A stretch of 64,000 bases of DNA. Source: SHXO01 sp964523885. Lineage in GTDB: Bacteria > Pseudomonadota > Gammaproteobacteria > Burkholderiales > SHXO01. Shown here one piece after another: positions 25,186-32,502 of the stretch. Position 1 is the stretch's first letter. Each line of letters starts with the position of its first letter. The position numbers and the translations under genes were made by a program. The stretch covers positions 1 through 64,000 of the forward strand of contig CAZFYX010000114.1 in assembly GCA_964523885.1 (NCBI GenBank). The letters run 5' to 3'. Below the pieces are notes generated by a model that had not been told where the DNA came from, did no database searches, and saw nothing but the letters and a program-made list of their open reading frames with translations.

Positions 25186-26241
25186 ATGGCGACGAGAACC
25201 GGTCGGATCGCCGTGTTCCGGGCGCTGCAGCTGGGCGACATGCTCGTCGCCGTCCCGGCCCTGCGCGCGCTGCGGGCCGCGTGGCCGGATGCGCATCTCA
25301 CGCTGGTCGGCCTGCCCTGGGTGCGCGAGCTGGTGCAGCGCCTGCCCTGGATCGACGGTTTCCTGGCATTTCCCGGCCACTCCGGGCTGCCCGAACGCAC
25401 GCCTGAGCCCGGCATGCTGGATACCTTCTTCGCGGCGGTGCGCGCCCTGCGTCTCGACCTCGCCGTGCAACTTCATGGCAGCGGCGAGGTGACCAATGGG
25501 ATCGTTTCCCGCTTCGGCGCACGCCGGGTCGCGGGCTTTCACCCCGGGGATCAGCCCTGCCCCGATCCGCGCTGGTTCATCGCTTGGCCGCAGCGCGGCC
25601 GCGAGGCCATCCGTCTGCTGCAGCTCCCGCTGCACCTGGGCGCACCCCATCCCGGGATGGCACTCGAGCTCGCCTTGTACCCGGAGGATGACGAGGCGGC
25701 GCAACAGCTCTGGATCGAGGCCGGCGGACGACCCCGGGACTACATCTGCGTGCATCCCGGTGCACGCTGGCGCTCCCGCAGATGGCCGGCCGGGCGGTTC
25801 GCCGCAGTCGCGCGGGCGCTGCATGCGCGCGGTCATCCGGTGGTTCTGACCGGCAGCGCAGGCGAGGCCGGGACGCTGGAGGCCTTTCGCGCTGCACTCG
25901 ACGTTCCGGTCATCGACTTCTCGGCCCGCACCACGCTGGGCGGACTGGCCGCCCTGGTAGCCGGTGCCCGGCTGCTGGTATGCAACGATACCGGCGTCTC
26001 GCACGTGGCCGACGCGCTGCGCACCCCCAGCGTCATCGTCTGTTCGGGTGCGGACGCGCAACGCTGGCAGCCCGCCGACACTCGCCGCCATCGCCTGCTG
26101 TACCACGACACGCCCTGTCGTCCCTGCAGCCACGAGCTGTGCCCGACCGGACACGAGTGTGCACTGGGCGTGAGCGTGGATACGGTGGTGGACGAATGCC
26201 TCCGGCTGCTGGCGGCAGAGGACCTGCGCCATGCCGCGTGA
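25186..26241 (+). CDS. Glycosyltransferase family 9 (heptosyltransferase-like)
   Basis: 351 aa. FRALQLGDMLVAVPALRALR N-terminal signature; VHPGARWRSRRWP and NDTGVSHVADALRTPSV in the donor domain; a CRPCSHELCPTGHECAL segment near the C-terminus parallels the other GT9 of this operon. RBS GAGG overlaps the previous stop (TGAGGATG). A paralogue, not a duplicate, of the 20211 gene. It overlaps the last gene of the operon by 11 nt. Confidence 0.88.
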   Translation: MATRTGRIAVFRALQLGDMLVAVPALRALRAAWPDAHLTLVGLPWVRELVQRLPWIDGFLAFPGHSGLPERTPEPGMLDTFFAAVRALRLDLAVQLHGSGEVTNGIVSRFGARRVAGFHPGDQPCPDPRWFIAWPQRGREAIRLLQLPLHLGAPHPGMALELALYPEDDEAAQQLWIEAGGRPRDYICVHPGARWRSRRWPAGRFAAVARALHARGHPVVLTGSAGEAGTLEAFRAALDVPVIDFSARTTLGGLAALVAGARLLVCNDTGVSHVADALRTPSVIVCSGADAQRWQPADTRRHRLLYHDTPCRPCSHELCPTGHECALGVSVDTVVDECLRLLAAEDLRHAA

Positions 26242-27181
26242 GCGCCTGCGCGTGCTGACCTGGCACGTGCACGGGAATTATCTGTACTACCTGACCCAGG
26301 CGCCGCACGAGTTCTTCGTCGTGACCGACGCCGCCCGCAGCCCGGGATACAGTGGCCTCGGCGGGACCCTGCCCTGGGGCGCGAATGTGCACGAAGCTGC
26401 GCTCGAGCGCCTGCACCACGCGCAGTTCGACTGCGTGCTGTACCAGTCGCCCCGCAACTACCGGATCGACCGCCTCGAGCAGCTCTCGGATGCGCAACGG
26501 CAGCTGCCCGCGATCTACCTCGAGCACGACCCTCCGCAGGAGCATCCCACCAACACTCGCCACCTGGTCGACGACAGCCGCGTACTGCTGGTGCACGTGA
26601 CGCACTTCAACCGCCTGATGTGGGACAGCGGACGCTGCCCCACGCGCGTGATCGAGCACGGGGTCTCCCTGCCGCGCCCCGCTCGCTACAGCGGCGAGCT
26701 CGCGCGCGGAATCGTGGTGGTGAACCACCTCGCCCGGCGCGGCCGGCGCCTGGGTGCCGACCTCTTCGAGGCGGCGCGCCGGAAGGTGCCGCTGGACCTG
26801 GTGGGAATGGAAGCACAGCGCAGCGGCGGGCTGGGCGAGATCGCCAACGACGCGCTGCCAGCCTTCATGGCGCGCTACCGGTTCTGCTTCAATCCGATCC
26901 GCTACACCAGCCTCGGGCTCGCGGTGATCGAGGCGATGATGGTGGGCTTGCCGGTGGTCGCGCTGGCGACAACGGAGATCCCGACCGTGATCGAAAACGG
27001 CGCAAGCGGCTTCGTCGATACGGACCTCGATCGCCTGCTCGACGCGATGCGGACATTGATCGCGCAACCGGAGCAGGCCCGGCAGATGGGCGAAGCAGCC
27101 CGGCGCACCGCGCGGGAGCGCTTTGGCATCGGGCGGTTCGCCGCAGACTGGGATCGCGCACTGCGCGACGTGTGCGGCTAG
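26231..27181 (+). CDS. Glycosyltransferase family 4-like protein
   Basis: 316 aa. The N-terminal domain is short and atypical (LTWHVHGNYLYYLTQAPHEFF). The C-terminal domain carries YTSLGLAVIEAMMVGLPVVAL, the E-x7-E donor motif, and a final ERFGIGRFAADWDRAL. The length is less than the usual 360-400 aa of GT4, mostly through a reduced N-terminal half. Last gene of the glycan operon. A strong hairpin follows at 27374. Confidence 0.82.
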   Translation: MPRERLRVLTWHVHGNYLYYLTQAPHEFFVVTDAARSPGYSGLGGTLPWGANVHEAALERLHHAQFDCVLYQSPRNYRIDRLEQLSDAQRQLPAIYLEHDPPQEHPTNTRHLVDDSRVLLVHVTHFNRLMWDSGRCPTRVIEHGVSLPRPARYSGELARGIVVVNHLARRGRRLGADLFEAARRKVPLDLVGMEAQRSGGLGEIANDALPAFMARYRFCFNPIRYTSLGLAVIEAMMVGLPVVALATTEIPTVIENGASGFVDTDLDRLLDAMRTLIAQPEQARQMGEAARRTARERFGIGRFAADWDRALRDVCG

Positions 27182-27373
27182 GGAATCAGCGAGTATCCCG
27201 CCCTGCCCTCCGATCCTTTCGCGCCAGCGGCCAGCTGCGCGTGTAGCTGCGGCGCGATGGGGCAGGCGCAGCACGGCAGAGCGACGTCGACCCGTTTGCG
27301 CGGACGGGCGCGAACGGCCCGCTACGCCGGTTTCGGCGGGGCGGGAAGGTGTGGGATCGAGGGTCGGCGTGCA

Positions 27374-27408
27374 GCGGCGCCGCGCGCGGGCTTCGCGTGC
27401 GGCGCCGC
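27374..27408. terminator. Bidirectional hairpin between convergent genes
   Basis: A 15-bp stem with one G-U type mismatch and a 5-nt loop, built on GCGGCGCCGC arms (each arm is also self-complementary). It lies in the 236-bp gap between the stops of the glycan operon and the DUF4142 gene. No U tract. Confidence 0.55.
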
Positions 27409-27417
27409 CCGTCCGTC

Positions 27418-28035
27418 CTATTGCTTGGTGCTGCCGGCGCCGCCTGCTTCGGCACTGCTGTCCGCCCCACCCTTCGCCTTCTGCGCCATCGACAGGTGCT
27501 TCTGCAGCACCGGCAGGGTCTCTTCTGCGAAGCTCTTCAGCTCTGCATCCTTGCCCTGCCGAGCCTGCTTCTCGAAGGCCTGGATGTCCTTCTTGTGATC
27601 CTTGTGCCCCAGCTGGGTGATGAAGGCACGATCGAACTCCTCGCCCTGGAGCTTCGAGAGCTTGTCCAGTTGCTGCTTGTGCTTGGCGTCCAGCTGCTTC
27701 GGCAGCTCGATCCCCTTGTCCTGCGCGATCTGCATCAGCTTCTCGTTGGCGTCGGTGTGATCCTTGACGAGCTGCTGCGCGAACTGCCTGACCTCTTCGC
27801 TGGAGGCACGCTCCAGCGCCAGCCGGCCGGCCTCCACTTCGAGCAGGCCGCCCTGCGCCGCATCCATGAGGAACTTGCGGTCCTGCGGGTCGAGCCGGGA
27901 CTTGCCGGCCTGCTGCGCGGCGGACTGTCCGGCCTGCGAGGACGGCTGGGTGTCGGCCGCATGTGCGGCGGGAAGGGCCAGCACGCTGCCGACGAGCGCG
28001 GCGGCGAGACAACGATTCAGCGTGGTCAATTGCAT
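27418..28035 (-). CDS. DUF4142 periplasmic protein
   Basis: 205 aa. Signal peptide to about residue 27 (SVLALPAAHAAD), then the DUF4142 helical bundle: KFLMDAAQGGLLEVEAGRLALERA, VRQFAQQLVKDHTDANEKL and ELKSFAEETLPVLQKHLSMAQ. Family members are ferritin-like four-helix bundles; no complete metal site is evident here. The C-terminal Ala/Gly tail is low complexity. It is downstream of the DUF883 gene and a DUF4142 relic on the same strand. Confidence 0.87.
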   Translation of the reverse strand: MQLTTLNRCLAAALVGSVLALPAAHAADTQPSSQAGQSAAQQAGKSRLDPQDRKFLMDAAQGGLLEVEAGRLALERASSEEVRQFAQQLVKDHTDANEKLMQIAQDKGIELPKQLDAKHKQQLDKLSKLQGEEFDRAFITQLGHKDHKKDIQAFEKQARQGKDAELKSFAEETLPVLQKHLSMAQKAKGGADSSAEAGGAGSTKQ

Positions 28036-28072
28036 CTTTACTCTCCTGTGAGGATGATCGCGGCGCGGCGCC

Positions 28073-28195
28073 CTAGTCTTCCCTTGCGGCGACCGCGGCG
28101 GCCTGCTCGGCCATCGCGAGATGCTCACGCAGTGCAAGCAGCGTGCGGGAGGCGAACGCGCGCAGGTCCGGATCGACTATCAGGTCGCCCGGTGC
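28073..28195 (-). pseudogene. Relic of a second DUF4142 gene (C-terminal piece)
   Basis: In one minus-strand frame, ending with a stop at 28073, the sequence DLRAFASRTLLALREHLAMA closely parallels the ELKSFAEETLPVLQKHLSMA end of the intact DUF4142 protein 40 nt further on. No start or N-terminal part exists: the DUF883 gene ends at 28225. It looks like the remnant of a tandem DUF4142 copy, or less likely a readthrough domain. Confidence 0.55.
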
Positions 28196-28224
28196 GCGCC
28201 CGGCCGGCTGCGGCGAACGCAGCG

Positions 28225-28539
28225 CTACCACCAGCGCCGCCGCGGCTCCGAACCCTGCATGCCCATGGCCAGCATCCATCCCACCAGCACGCCCACGCCG
28301 GCCGCGATCGCCACGGCGGTCATCGGATACTGCTGCACGTAGCCGGAGGTCTGGTCCATCATCTGACGGGAGCGCTCCTGCGCGCTCGACATCGCGTCGC
28401 TCAAGCGCTCGCGCGCAGTCCGCAGCGACTGCTGCATTCCGTCCAGCGAACCGGCTTCCGCCTCGTCCGAGCCGTTTCCCCGCGCACTGCGCGGGTTCGA
28501 TTCGCTGGTCGGATAGTCGAACTCCTCGCCTTGTGCCAT
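28225..28539 (-). CDS. DUF883-like (ElaB/YqjD) tail-anchored protein
   Basis: 104 aa. Acidic N-terminus, helical middle (LRTARERLSDAMSSAQERSRQMM), and a C-terminal segment YVQQYPMTAVAIAAGVGVLVGWMLAMGM that is the DUF883 tail anchor. RBS GAGAGTG precedes the ATG. It is a paralogue of the 13159 protein. A weak sigma-54-like sequence (GGCAT-N5-CTGC on the minus strand) lies at about 28678-28693. Confidence 0.82.
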   Translation of the reverse strand: MAQGEEFDYPTSESNPRSARGNGSDEAEAGSLDGMQQSLRTARERLSDAMSSAQERSRQMMDQTSGYVQQYPMTAVAIAAGVGVLVGWMLAMGMQGSEPRRRWW

Positions 28540-28908
28540 CGATCACTCTCCTCGTGGTTCGTGCTGCGCGTTCAAATCGGTACACCGGGTTGCAACACTT
28601 ACTGCGCGAGCCGCGACCCGCAACGCCGCGCCTGCGCTCGCACCGAGCGTCCGCAATGCGGCTTCGAAATCGTCGGCAGCAGCCCGCATGCCCGCCCGTC
28701 CCGGAGACGCAGCGGCACACCGCTTGCCGGTTGTACAGGGAAGACATCCGGATGGATGTCCGGCGACCGGCGATCCTCGGTGGCGCACGCCACTCCACCG
28801 CTTCCGCTGTCGATCACGGGGCGCACGCCTCGCGCGGCATCCGGGTGCGCCCCTCGGGCGCGACAGGCCGGGCGTTATCGCAACCAACCACAGCAGGAGA
28901 TCGAGCAA
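28540..28908. other. Intergenic region with a sigma-54 promoter
   Basis: 369 bp between divergent genes. It contains the plus-strand sigma-54 promoter at 28713 and a weaker minus-strand candidate near 28678. No coding signal or repeat is seen. Confidence 0.55.
28713..28728 (+). promoter_or_regulatory. Sigma-54 promoter for the PRC-barrel gene
   Basis: CGGCACACCGCTTGCC gives GGCAC-N5-TTGC. Predicted start near 28739, leaving a leader of about 170 nt to the ATG at 28909. Confidence 0.6.
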
Positions 28909-29454
28909 ATGGCCAACAACCCGATCGGCGGAAGCCGAACCGACCGGACCCGCGACCCCGCGCCGGGCACCAGCACGGCGAACGCGGGCATGGGCAGCAC
29001 CGCCGGCAGCGCGAGCGGCGCCTTTACGGACAGCCGCGCGGGCGCAAGCAGCACGCAGGGCGCGCGCATCGAAGGTGCCGGAGGCTTCCAGAACACCTCA
29101 GGGCCCGGGCCGCGCCTGATGACCGCGAGCACGCTGGAGGGCGACCGCGTCGTCAACCGGCAGGGCGAAGACCTGGGCGAGATCGACGAGATCATGCTCG
29201 ACGTTCCGCGTGGCCGGGTCGCCTATGCGGTGATGTCGAGCGGCGGATTCCTGGGGATGGGCGACAAGCTCTTCGCCATTCCCTGGAGCGCACTGAGCCT
29301 GGACATCGACAACAAGTGCTTCGTGCTCGACGTCGACAAGCAGCGCCTGGAGAGTGCGCCGGGGTTCGACAAGGACAACTGGCCGGACACCGCGGACGCC
29401 GAGTTCGACGCACGCCTGCACTCGTACTACGGTGCGCGGCCCTACTGGGAGTAG
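28909..29454 (+). CDS. PRC-barrel domain protein
   Basis: 181 aa with RBS AGGAG. The first 75 residues are Gly/Ser/Thr-rich and probably disordered. The PRC-barrel (about 78-150) shows RVVNRQGEDLGEIDEIMLD, GRVAYAVMSSGGFLGMGDKLFAIPW and CFVLDVDKQRLESAPGFDKDNWPD, the usual stress-type bacterial arrangement. No signal peptide is seen. Role unknown; such proteins accompany DUF883/BON genes in stress clusters, as here. Confidence 0.85.
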   Translation: MANNPIGGSRTDRTRDPAPGTSTANAGMGSTAGSASGAFTDSRAGASSTQGARIEGAGGFQNTSGPGPRLMTASTLEGDRVVNRQGEDLGEIDEIMLDVPRGRVAYAVMSSGGFLGMGDKLFAIPWSALSLDIDNKCFVLDVDKQRLESAPGFDKDNWPDTADAEFDARLHSYYGARPYWE

Positions 29455-29518
29455 ACCAGCCTCATACCGTCGCGCCGCGCGCTGCGCGGCGCAACCCACC
29501 TCACCAAGGAGCGATCCC

Positions 29519-29818
29519 ATGAAGCTTTCCCCTGCCACTGCCGCCTCGGCGCTGGCCGTCGTTGCTGCGCTCTCCCTGGGCGCGTGCAATCGCGGCAACG
29601 ACCAGGCCGCGACCGGCACCGGCGGAACCAGCAGCACCAACCCGCCCGCCAGCGCACCCATGGACAATACCGGCAGCGCCACCGGCAATGCCGGTAGCGG
29701 CAGTGCCGCGAGCGGCGCCACCGGTGATGCGACCGGCGCAACTCCCGCACCGTCCCCCGGCACGGCGCCGGGCACGAACCCCAGCGAGACCGATCCGACG
29801 CAACGGCGCAGCCAGTGA
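29519..29818 (+). CDS. Small low-complexity lipoprotein
   Basis: 99 aa. RBS AAGGAG. Signal peptide with lipobox LSLGAC, so Cys22 should be lipidated. The rest is Gly/Ser/Thr/Ala/Pro-rich and disordered. It follows the PRC-barrel gene by 64 nt and precedes the BON lipoprotein by 81 nt; all three are probably one transcript. Confidence 0.7.
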   Translation: MKLSPATAASALAVVAALSLGACNRGNDQAATGTGGTSSTNPPASAPMDNTGSATGNAGSGSAASGATGDATGATPAPSPGTAPGTNPSETDPTQRRSQ

Positions 29819-29899
29819 CCGGTCGCGGGTCGTTGGCGTCAATGCAGCCGCCGGCCCGCTATTCCCCCATGCAGCAACGGGACCAGAAGGAGCAACGCG

Positions 29900-30307
29900 A
29901 TGATGGAACCAGGCAAGGTCGGATTGGTGGCACTGGTGCTGGCCGCGGCGCTGGCCGGATGCAACCGCACGCCCACGGATCAGGCCCAGGAAAGCAGCAC
30001 CGCGCCCTCGAGCGCATCGCCAGCCACGGACGGCGCGGGCAGCGCAGCCAACGGCACCGCATCGACCGATGCCAGCCGGCTGCAGGCCACGGTGGATGAC
30101 ACCACCGTCACCGCCAAGGTGAAGGCGGCCCTGCTGGCTTCCGACGGCATCCAGGGGACGGACATCTCGGTGGAGACCCAGCAGGGCGTGGTCATCCTCA
30201 CGGGCAAGGTGGCGGACGCGAGCCAGGCCGAGCGCGCCACGCAAATCGCCCAGAGCGTGGAGGGCGTGCGCTCAGTCGACAACCGCCTGACCACCAGGGC
30301 CGGGTAG
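29900..30307 (+). CDS. BON-domain lipoprotein
   Basis: 135 aa. Signal peptide with lipobox LAGC (Cys21), a low-complexity linker to about residue 65, then one BON domain (DDTTVTAKVKAALLAS...ISVETQQGVVILTGKV...VEGVRSVDNRL). BON proteins (OsmY type) bind phospholipid or the envelope and respond to osmotic stress. A paralogue lies at 39726. Confidence 0.88.
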   Translation: MMEPGKVGLVALVLAAALAGCNRTPTDQAQESSTAPSSASPATDGAGSAANGTASTDASRLQATVDDTTVTAKVKAALLASDGIQGTDISVETQQGVVILTGKVADASQAERATQIAQSVEGVRSVDNRLTTRAG

Positions 30308-30317
30308 CCGGACCGGC

Positions 30318-30352
30318 GAGGACGCCGGGTGCGTGGCGCACGCGGCGTCCTC
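30318..30352. terminator. Bidirectional hairpin terminator
   Basis: GAGGACGCCG (30318-30327) pairs perfectly with CGGCGTCCTC (30343-30352) in the 53-nt gap between the convergent BON and DUF378 genes. Confidence 0.65.
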
Positions 30353-30360
30353 CCGCGCCG

Positions 30361-30606
30361 TCACGCTGCCCGGGTCAGTCGCTTGAAGCCGATCAGCGCG
30401 ATGATGGCGGAGATCCCGACCAGGATATAGATCAGCCGCGACAGCGCGGTCATCTGGCCGAACAGCGCCGCCACCAGATCGAAGTTGAGCAGCCCCACCA
30501 GTCCCCAGTTGAGGCCGCCGATGATCAGCAGCACGACGGCCACCACGGACAGCGTACCCAGCGTGGAACGTCGGGTCTCGGCGGTGGTTCGATCGACGTG
30601 TTCCAT
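30361..30606 (-). CDS. DUF378 membrane protein
   Basis: 81 aa. Two membrane helices. The family pattern is LIIGGLNWGLVGLLNFDLVAALFG followed by LSRLIYILVGISAIIAL. RBS GGAG is 9 nt before the ATG. Function unknown. A probable sigma-54 promoter is 40 nt upstream. Confidence 0.88.
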   Translation of the reverse strand: MEHVDRTTAETRRSTLGTLSVVAVVLLIIGGLNWGLVGLLNFDLVAALFGQMTALSRLIYILVGISAIIALIGFKRLTRAA

Positions 30607-30645
30607 GGCAATGCTCCAGAAGGGTTGGACAGACCCGCAACGGGC

Positions 30646-30661
30646 CGCAGGCCGCGTGCCG
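30646..30661 (-). promoter_or_regulatory. Probable sigma-54 promoter for the DUF378 gene
   Basis: The minus strand reads CGGCACGCGGCCTGCG: perfect -24 half, CTGC instead of TTGC at -12. Predicted start near 30635, 29 nt before the ATG at 30606. Confidence 0.45.
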
Positions 30662-30697
30662 GGTCCACCGAGCCTGGCCACGCCCGGCCGGCCGGGC

Positions 30698-30993
30698 ATG
30701 CTCGTGTTGCTGACGCACAACCGGCGGGAACGGGTGCTCGATACCGTGCGGCGGCTGCGCGAGCTGCCGGAGCACTGGACGATCCGGGTGATCGACAACG
30801 CCTCGCACGACGGGACCGCAGCCGCGCTTGCTCGCCGCTCTTTGCCGCGCTGCGTGGGGTACCGTGGATCATGCGCGCCCGTCGGGTGGTGCCGGTGCAG
30901 GTCGAGCGCATGCGCAGCACGATCGACGCGTGGGAGCATGCCGGCGCCGCCTCACGCTCCCGCCCGTCCGGCCGGGAGCGGTTGGCGTCATGA
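30698..30993 (+). pseudogene. Internally deleted family 2 glycosyltransferase relic
   Basis: From ATG 30698 the frame encodes a normal GT2 N-terminus (MLVLLTHNRRERVLDTVRRL, then VIDNASHDGTAAAL). At about 30838 the signal moves to another frame: LFAALRGVPWIMRARRVVPV followed by VERMRSTIDAWE, typical of the C-terminal end of GT2 enzymes, stopping at 30993. About 200 central codons, including the metal-binding and catalytic motifs, are missing. A deletion with frame change inside a former GT2 gene explains this best. Confidence 0.65.
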
Positions 30994-30997
30994 GCTT

Positions 30998-31276
30998 CTA
31001 CCTGTCGTCGTCCCCAGGGTTGGCGGGCTGGCCACCCTGCAGCGCCGGATCCTCCTCCCTGGCGTGACGACGTCCCTCTTCCTCCGCAGCCTCGAGCTCC
31101 TCCGCTTCCCGCGCGGAAGCCGGAGCGGCGTCACGCGCGGCCTGCTCCACCTTGCCCTTCTTCACGAAGCGGCGGGTGGCTTCGTCATACTGTCGGGCAC
31201 CGGAATAGCTGCCCTCGCCTTCCACCTGGCCACCCTGGCCCCCGGTCGGCGCATCCGGCTTGTTCGTCTGCTTCAT
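30998..31276 (-). CDS. Small charged hydrophilic protein
   Basis: 92 aa. Starts MKQTNKPDAPTGGQGG, then EGEGSYSGARQYDEATRRFV and a strongly charged Glu/Ala/Arg helix; no membrane segment. The GSYSGARQYDEA-type phrase recurs in small stress-associated proteobacterial proteins, as I remember them. RBS GGAGAACGAGC. Function unknown. Probably driven by a sigma-54-like promoter at 31330. Confidence 0.7.
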   Translation of the reverse strand: MKQTNKPDAPTGGQGGQVEGEGSYSGARQYDEATRRFVKKGKVEQAARDAAPASAREAEELEAAEEEGRRHAREEDPALQGGQPANPGDDDR

Positions 31277-31319
31277 GCTCGTTCTCCATGATGATGGATG
31301 CAGCGCAGGACGCGCTGCC

Positions 31320-32132
31320 TCACTCGCGCGGCAACGCCCATGCCGGACCGGGGGCGCGGGGTCGGCTGCGGACGCCTGCGCACGCGCGGCTCAGCGCGGC
31401 ACGCAGCGGCGTGCAGGCAAGGATCTCGGCATGGCAGTGCCGGTAACATTCACTGGAGGGATGCAAACCGTCGGGGCCGAAGAACCGCTGCGGCTCATGC
31501 GAGAACGGATCATCGTCCGCCTCGTGGAAGAAGTCGACGAACCACGCTCCCGACCGTGCGCAGCCGCGCCGGAACAGATCGCGCACGCGCCGGGTGCGTG
31601 ACGACATCACGCGATCGAGCGGCCAGAAGAACAGCGGCGCCAGGCCGACGTTCGCCGCAGCCGTCACCACCACCAGGTCCGTCTTCGCATGCGCTGCGGC
31701 CAGTGCCTGGCGTAAATGACGCTCCAGATCGGGCAGCGGCGTGTTGAACAGCACGTCGTTTCCGCCGGCGCTGATCCAGATCGCCGCCACCGGACCCATC
31801 AGCGGTGCTGCGCGCAGCTGCGATGCCACCTCGGCAGTGCGCGCACCGGAGCGGCTGCGATTGACGATCGAGACCGCGGGGAAGTCCGCGGCCAGCCGAC
31901 CCGCGACGCTCTCGACCTGAGAGCTGGCACCCAGGCCCACCGCGAGGCTGTCTCCGGCCAGGAGCATGACCGGCGCGTCAGGCTCCCGCACGCGCGAGTA
32001 GGGATGCCGCGCGCGCGCCTCGCGCAATCCGCGGCGCACGGCGAGCGCGAAGCGACCCGCGCGCAACGAGCACGCGCCGGCTGCCGCCAAGGCCGCGGCT
32101 GCCGCAAGACGTGAAAGGGACCGATGCAGCAT
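31320..32132 (-). CDS. SGNH/GDSL-family hydrolase
   Basis: 270 aa. Signal-like N-terminus with a possible lipobox (LAAAGAC). Block I VMLLAGDSLAVGLGAS contains the nucleophilic Ser, block III is ISAGGNDVLF, and GPDGLHPSSECY holds the catalytic Asp/His (D-x2-H type). It should be an esterase, lipase or deacylase acting in the envelope. The ATG at 32132 gives the natural N-terminus. Monocistronic, divergent from rpoN. Confidence 0.85.
   Translation of the reverse strand: MLHRSLSRLAAAAALAAAGACSLRAGRFALAVRRGLREARARHPYSRVREPDAPVMLLAGDSLAVGLGASSQVESVAGRLAADFPAVSIVNRSRSGARTAEVASQLRAAPLMGPVAAIWISAGGNDVLFNTPLPDLERHLRQALAAAHAKTDLVVVTAAANVGLAPLFFWPLDRVMSSRTRRVRDLFRRGCARSGAWFVDFFHEADDDPFSHEPQRFFGPDGLHPSSECYRHCHAEILACTPLRAALSRACAGVRSRPRAPGPAWALPRE
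31330..31345 (-). promoter_or_regulatory. Probable sigma-54 promoter for the small hydrophilic gene
   Basis: The minus strand reads CGGCATGGGCGTTGCC: GGCAT-N5-TTGC, one base off at -24. It lies inside the 3' end of the GDSL gene; predicted start near 31319, 43 nt before the ATG at 31276. Confidence 0.45.
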
Positions 32133-32502
32133 GGGCGTGGTGCGGGAACAACGGCAGCGTCGGGCAGGATCCGTGCCGCTGGCGCCCGGAACACCGTTGC
32201 GGCGAGCCGTTCGAGCCTGCCGAGCCGATCCCTTATCCATCCCGGTCCTGCTCACTTCGTCGAACCCGCTTCGATGGAGTGAACCGCGCGTCGCCTGCAT
32301 GCGGCGCGTCAGGTTTGGCGCGCACTTGAAAAAACTACCCGTTGGCAGGCGATGCGGATCGGGGTCGCACCCGGGGTCGCGTCCCGCCGCCGAAATATTG
32401 CTGCGTTCAATCAGCCAATTGCGGCAACCCCCTGATGCCGCTGCATAGGCATGCACGTTGCCAATGCCCAAGGCCTGAAGAAAACCCATAGGAGACCGCC
32501 TC
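32133..32502. other. Leader region upstream of rpoN
   Basis: 370 bp between the divergent GDSL and rpoN genes. I see no gene, tRNA, clear hairpin or convincing -35/-10 pair. The segment 32388-32440 is somewhat A+T-richer. A TAGGAG Shine-Dalgarno precedes the rpoN GTG. Confidence 0.5.

Noticed and set aside
32310..32350. Promoter of rpoN around TTTGGCGCGCACTTGAAAA
   Set aside because: It resembles a sigma-54 site, but GG and GC spacing and the -12 half are wrong; no -10 matches the TTGAAA.
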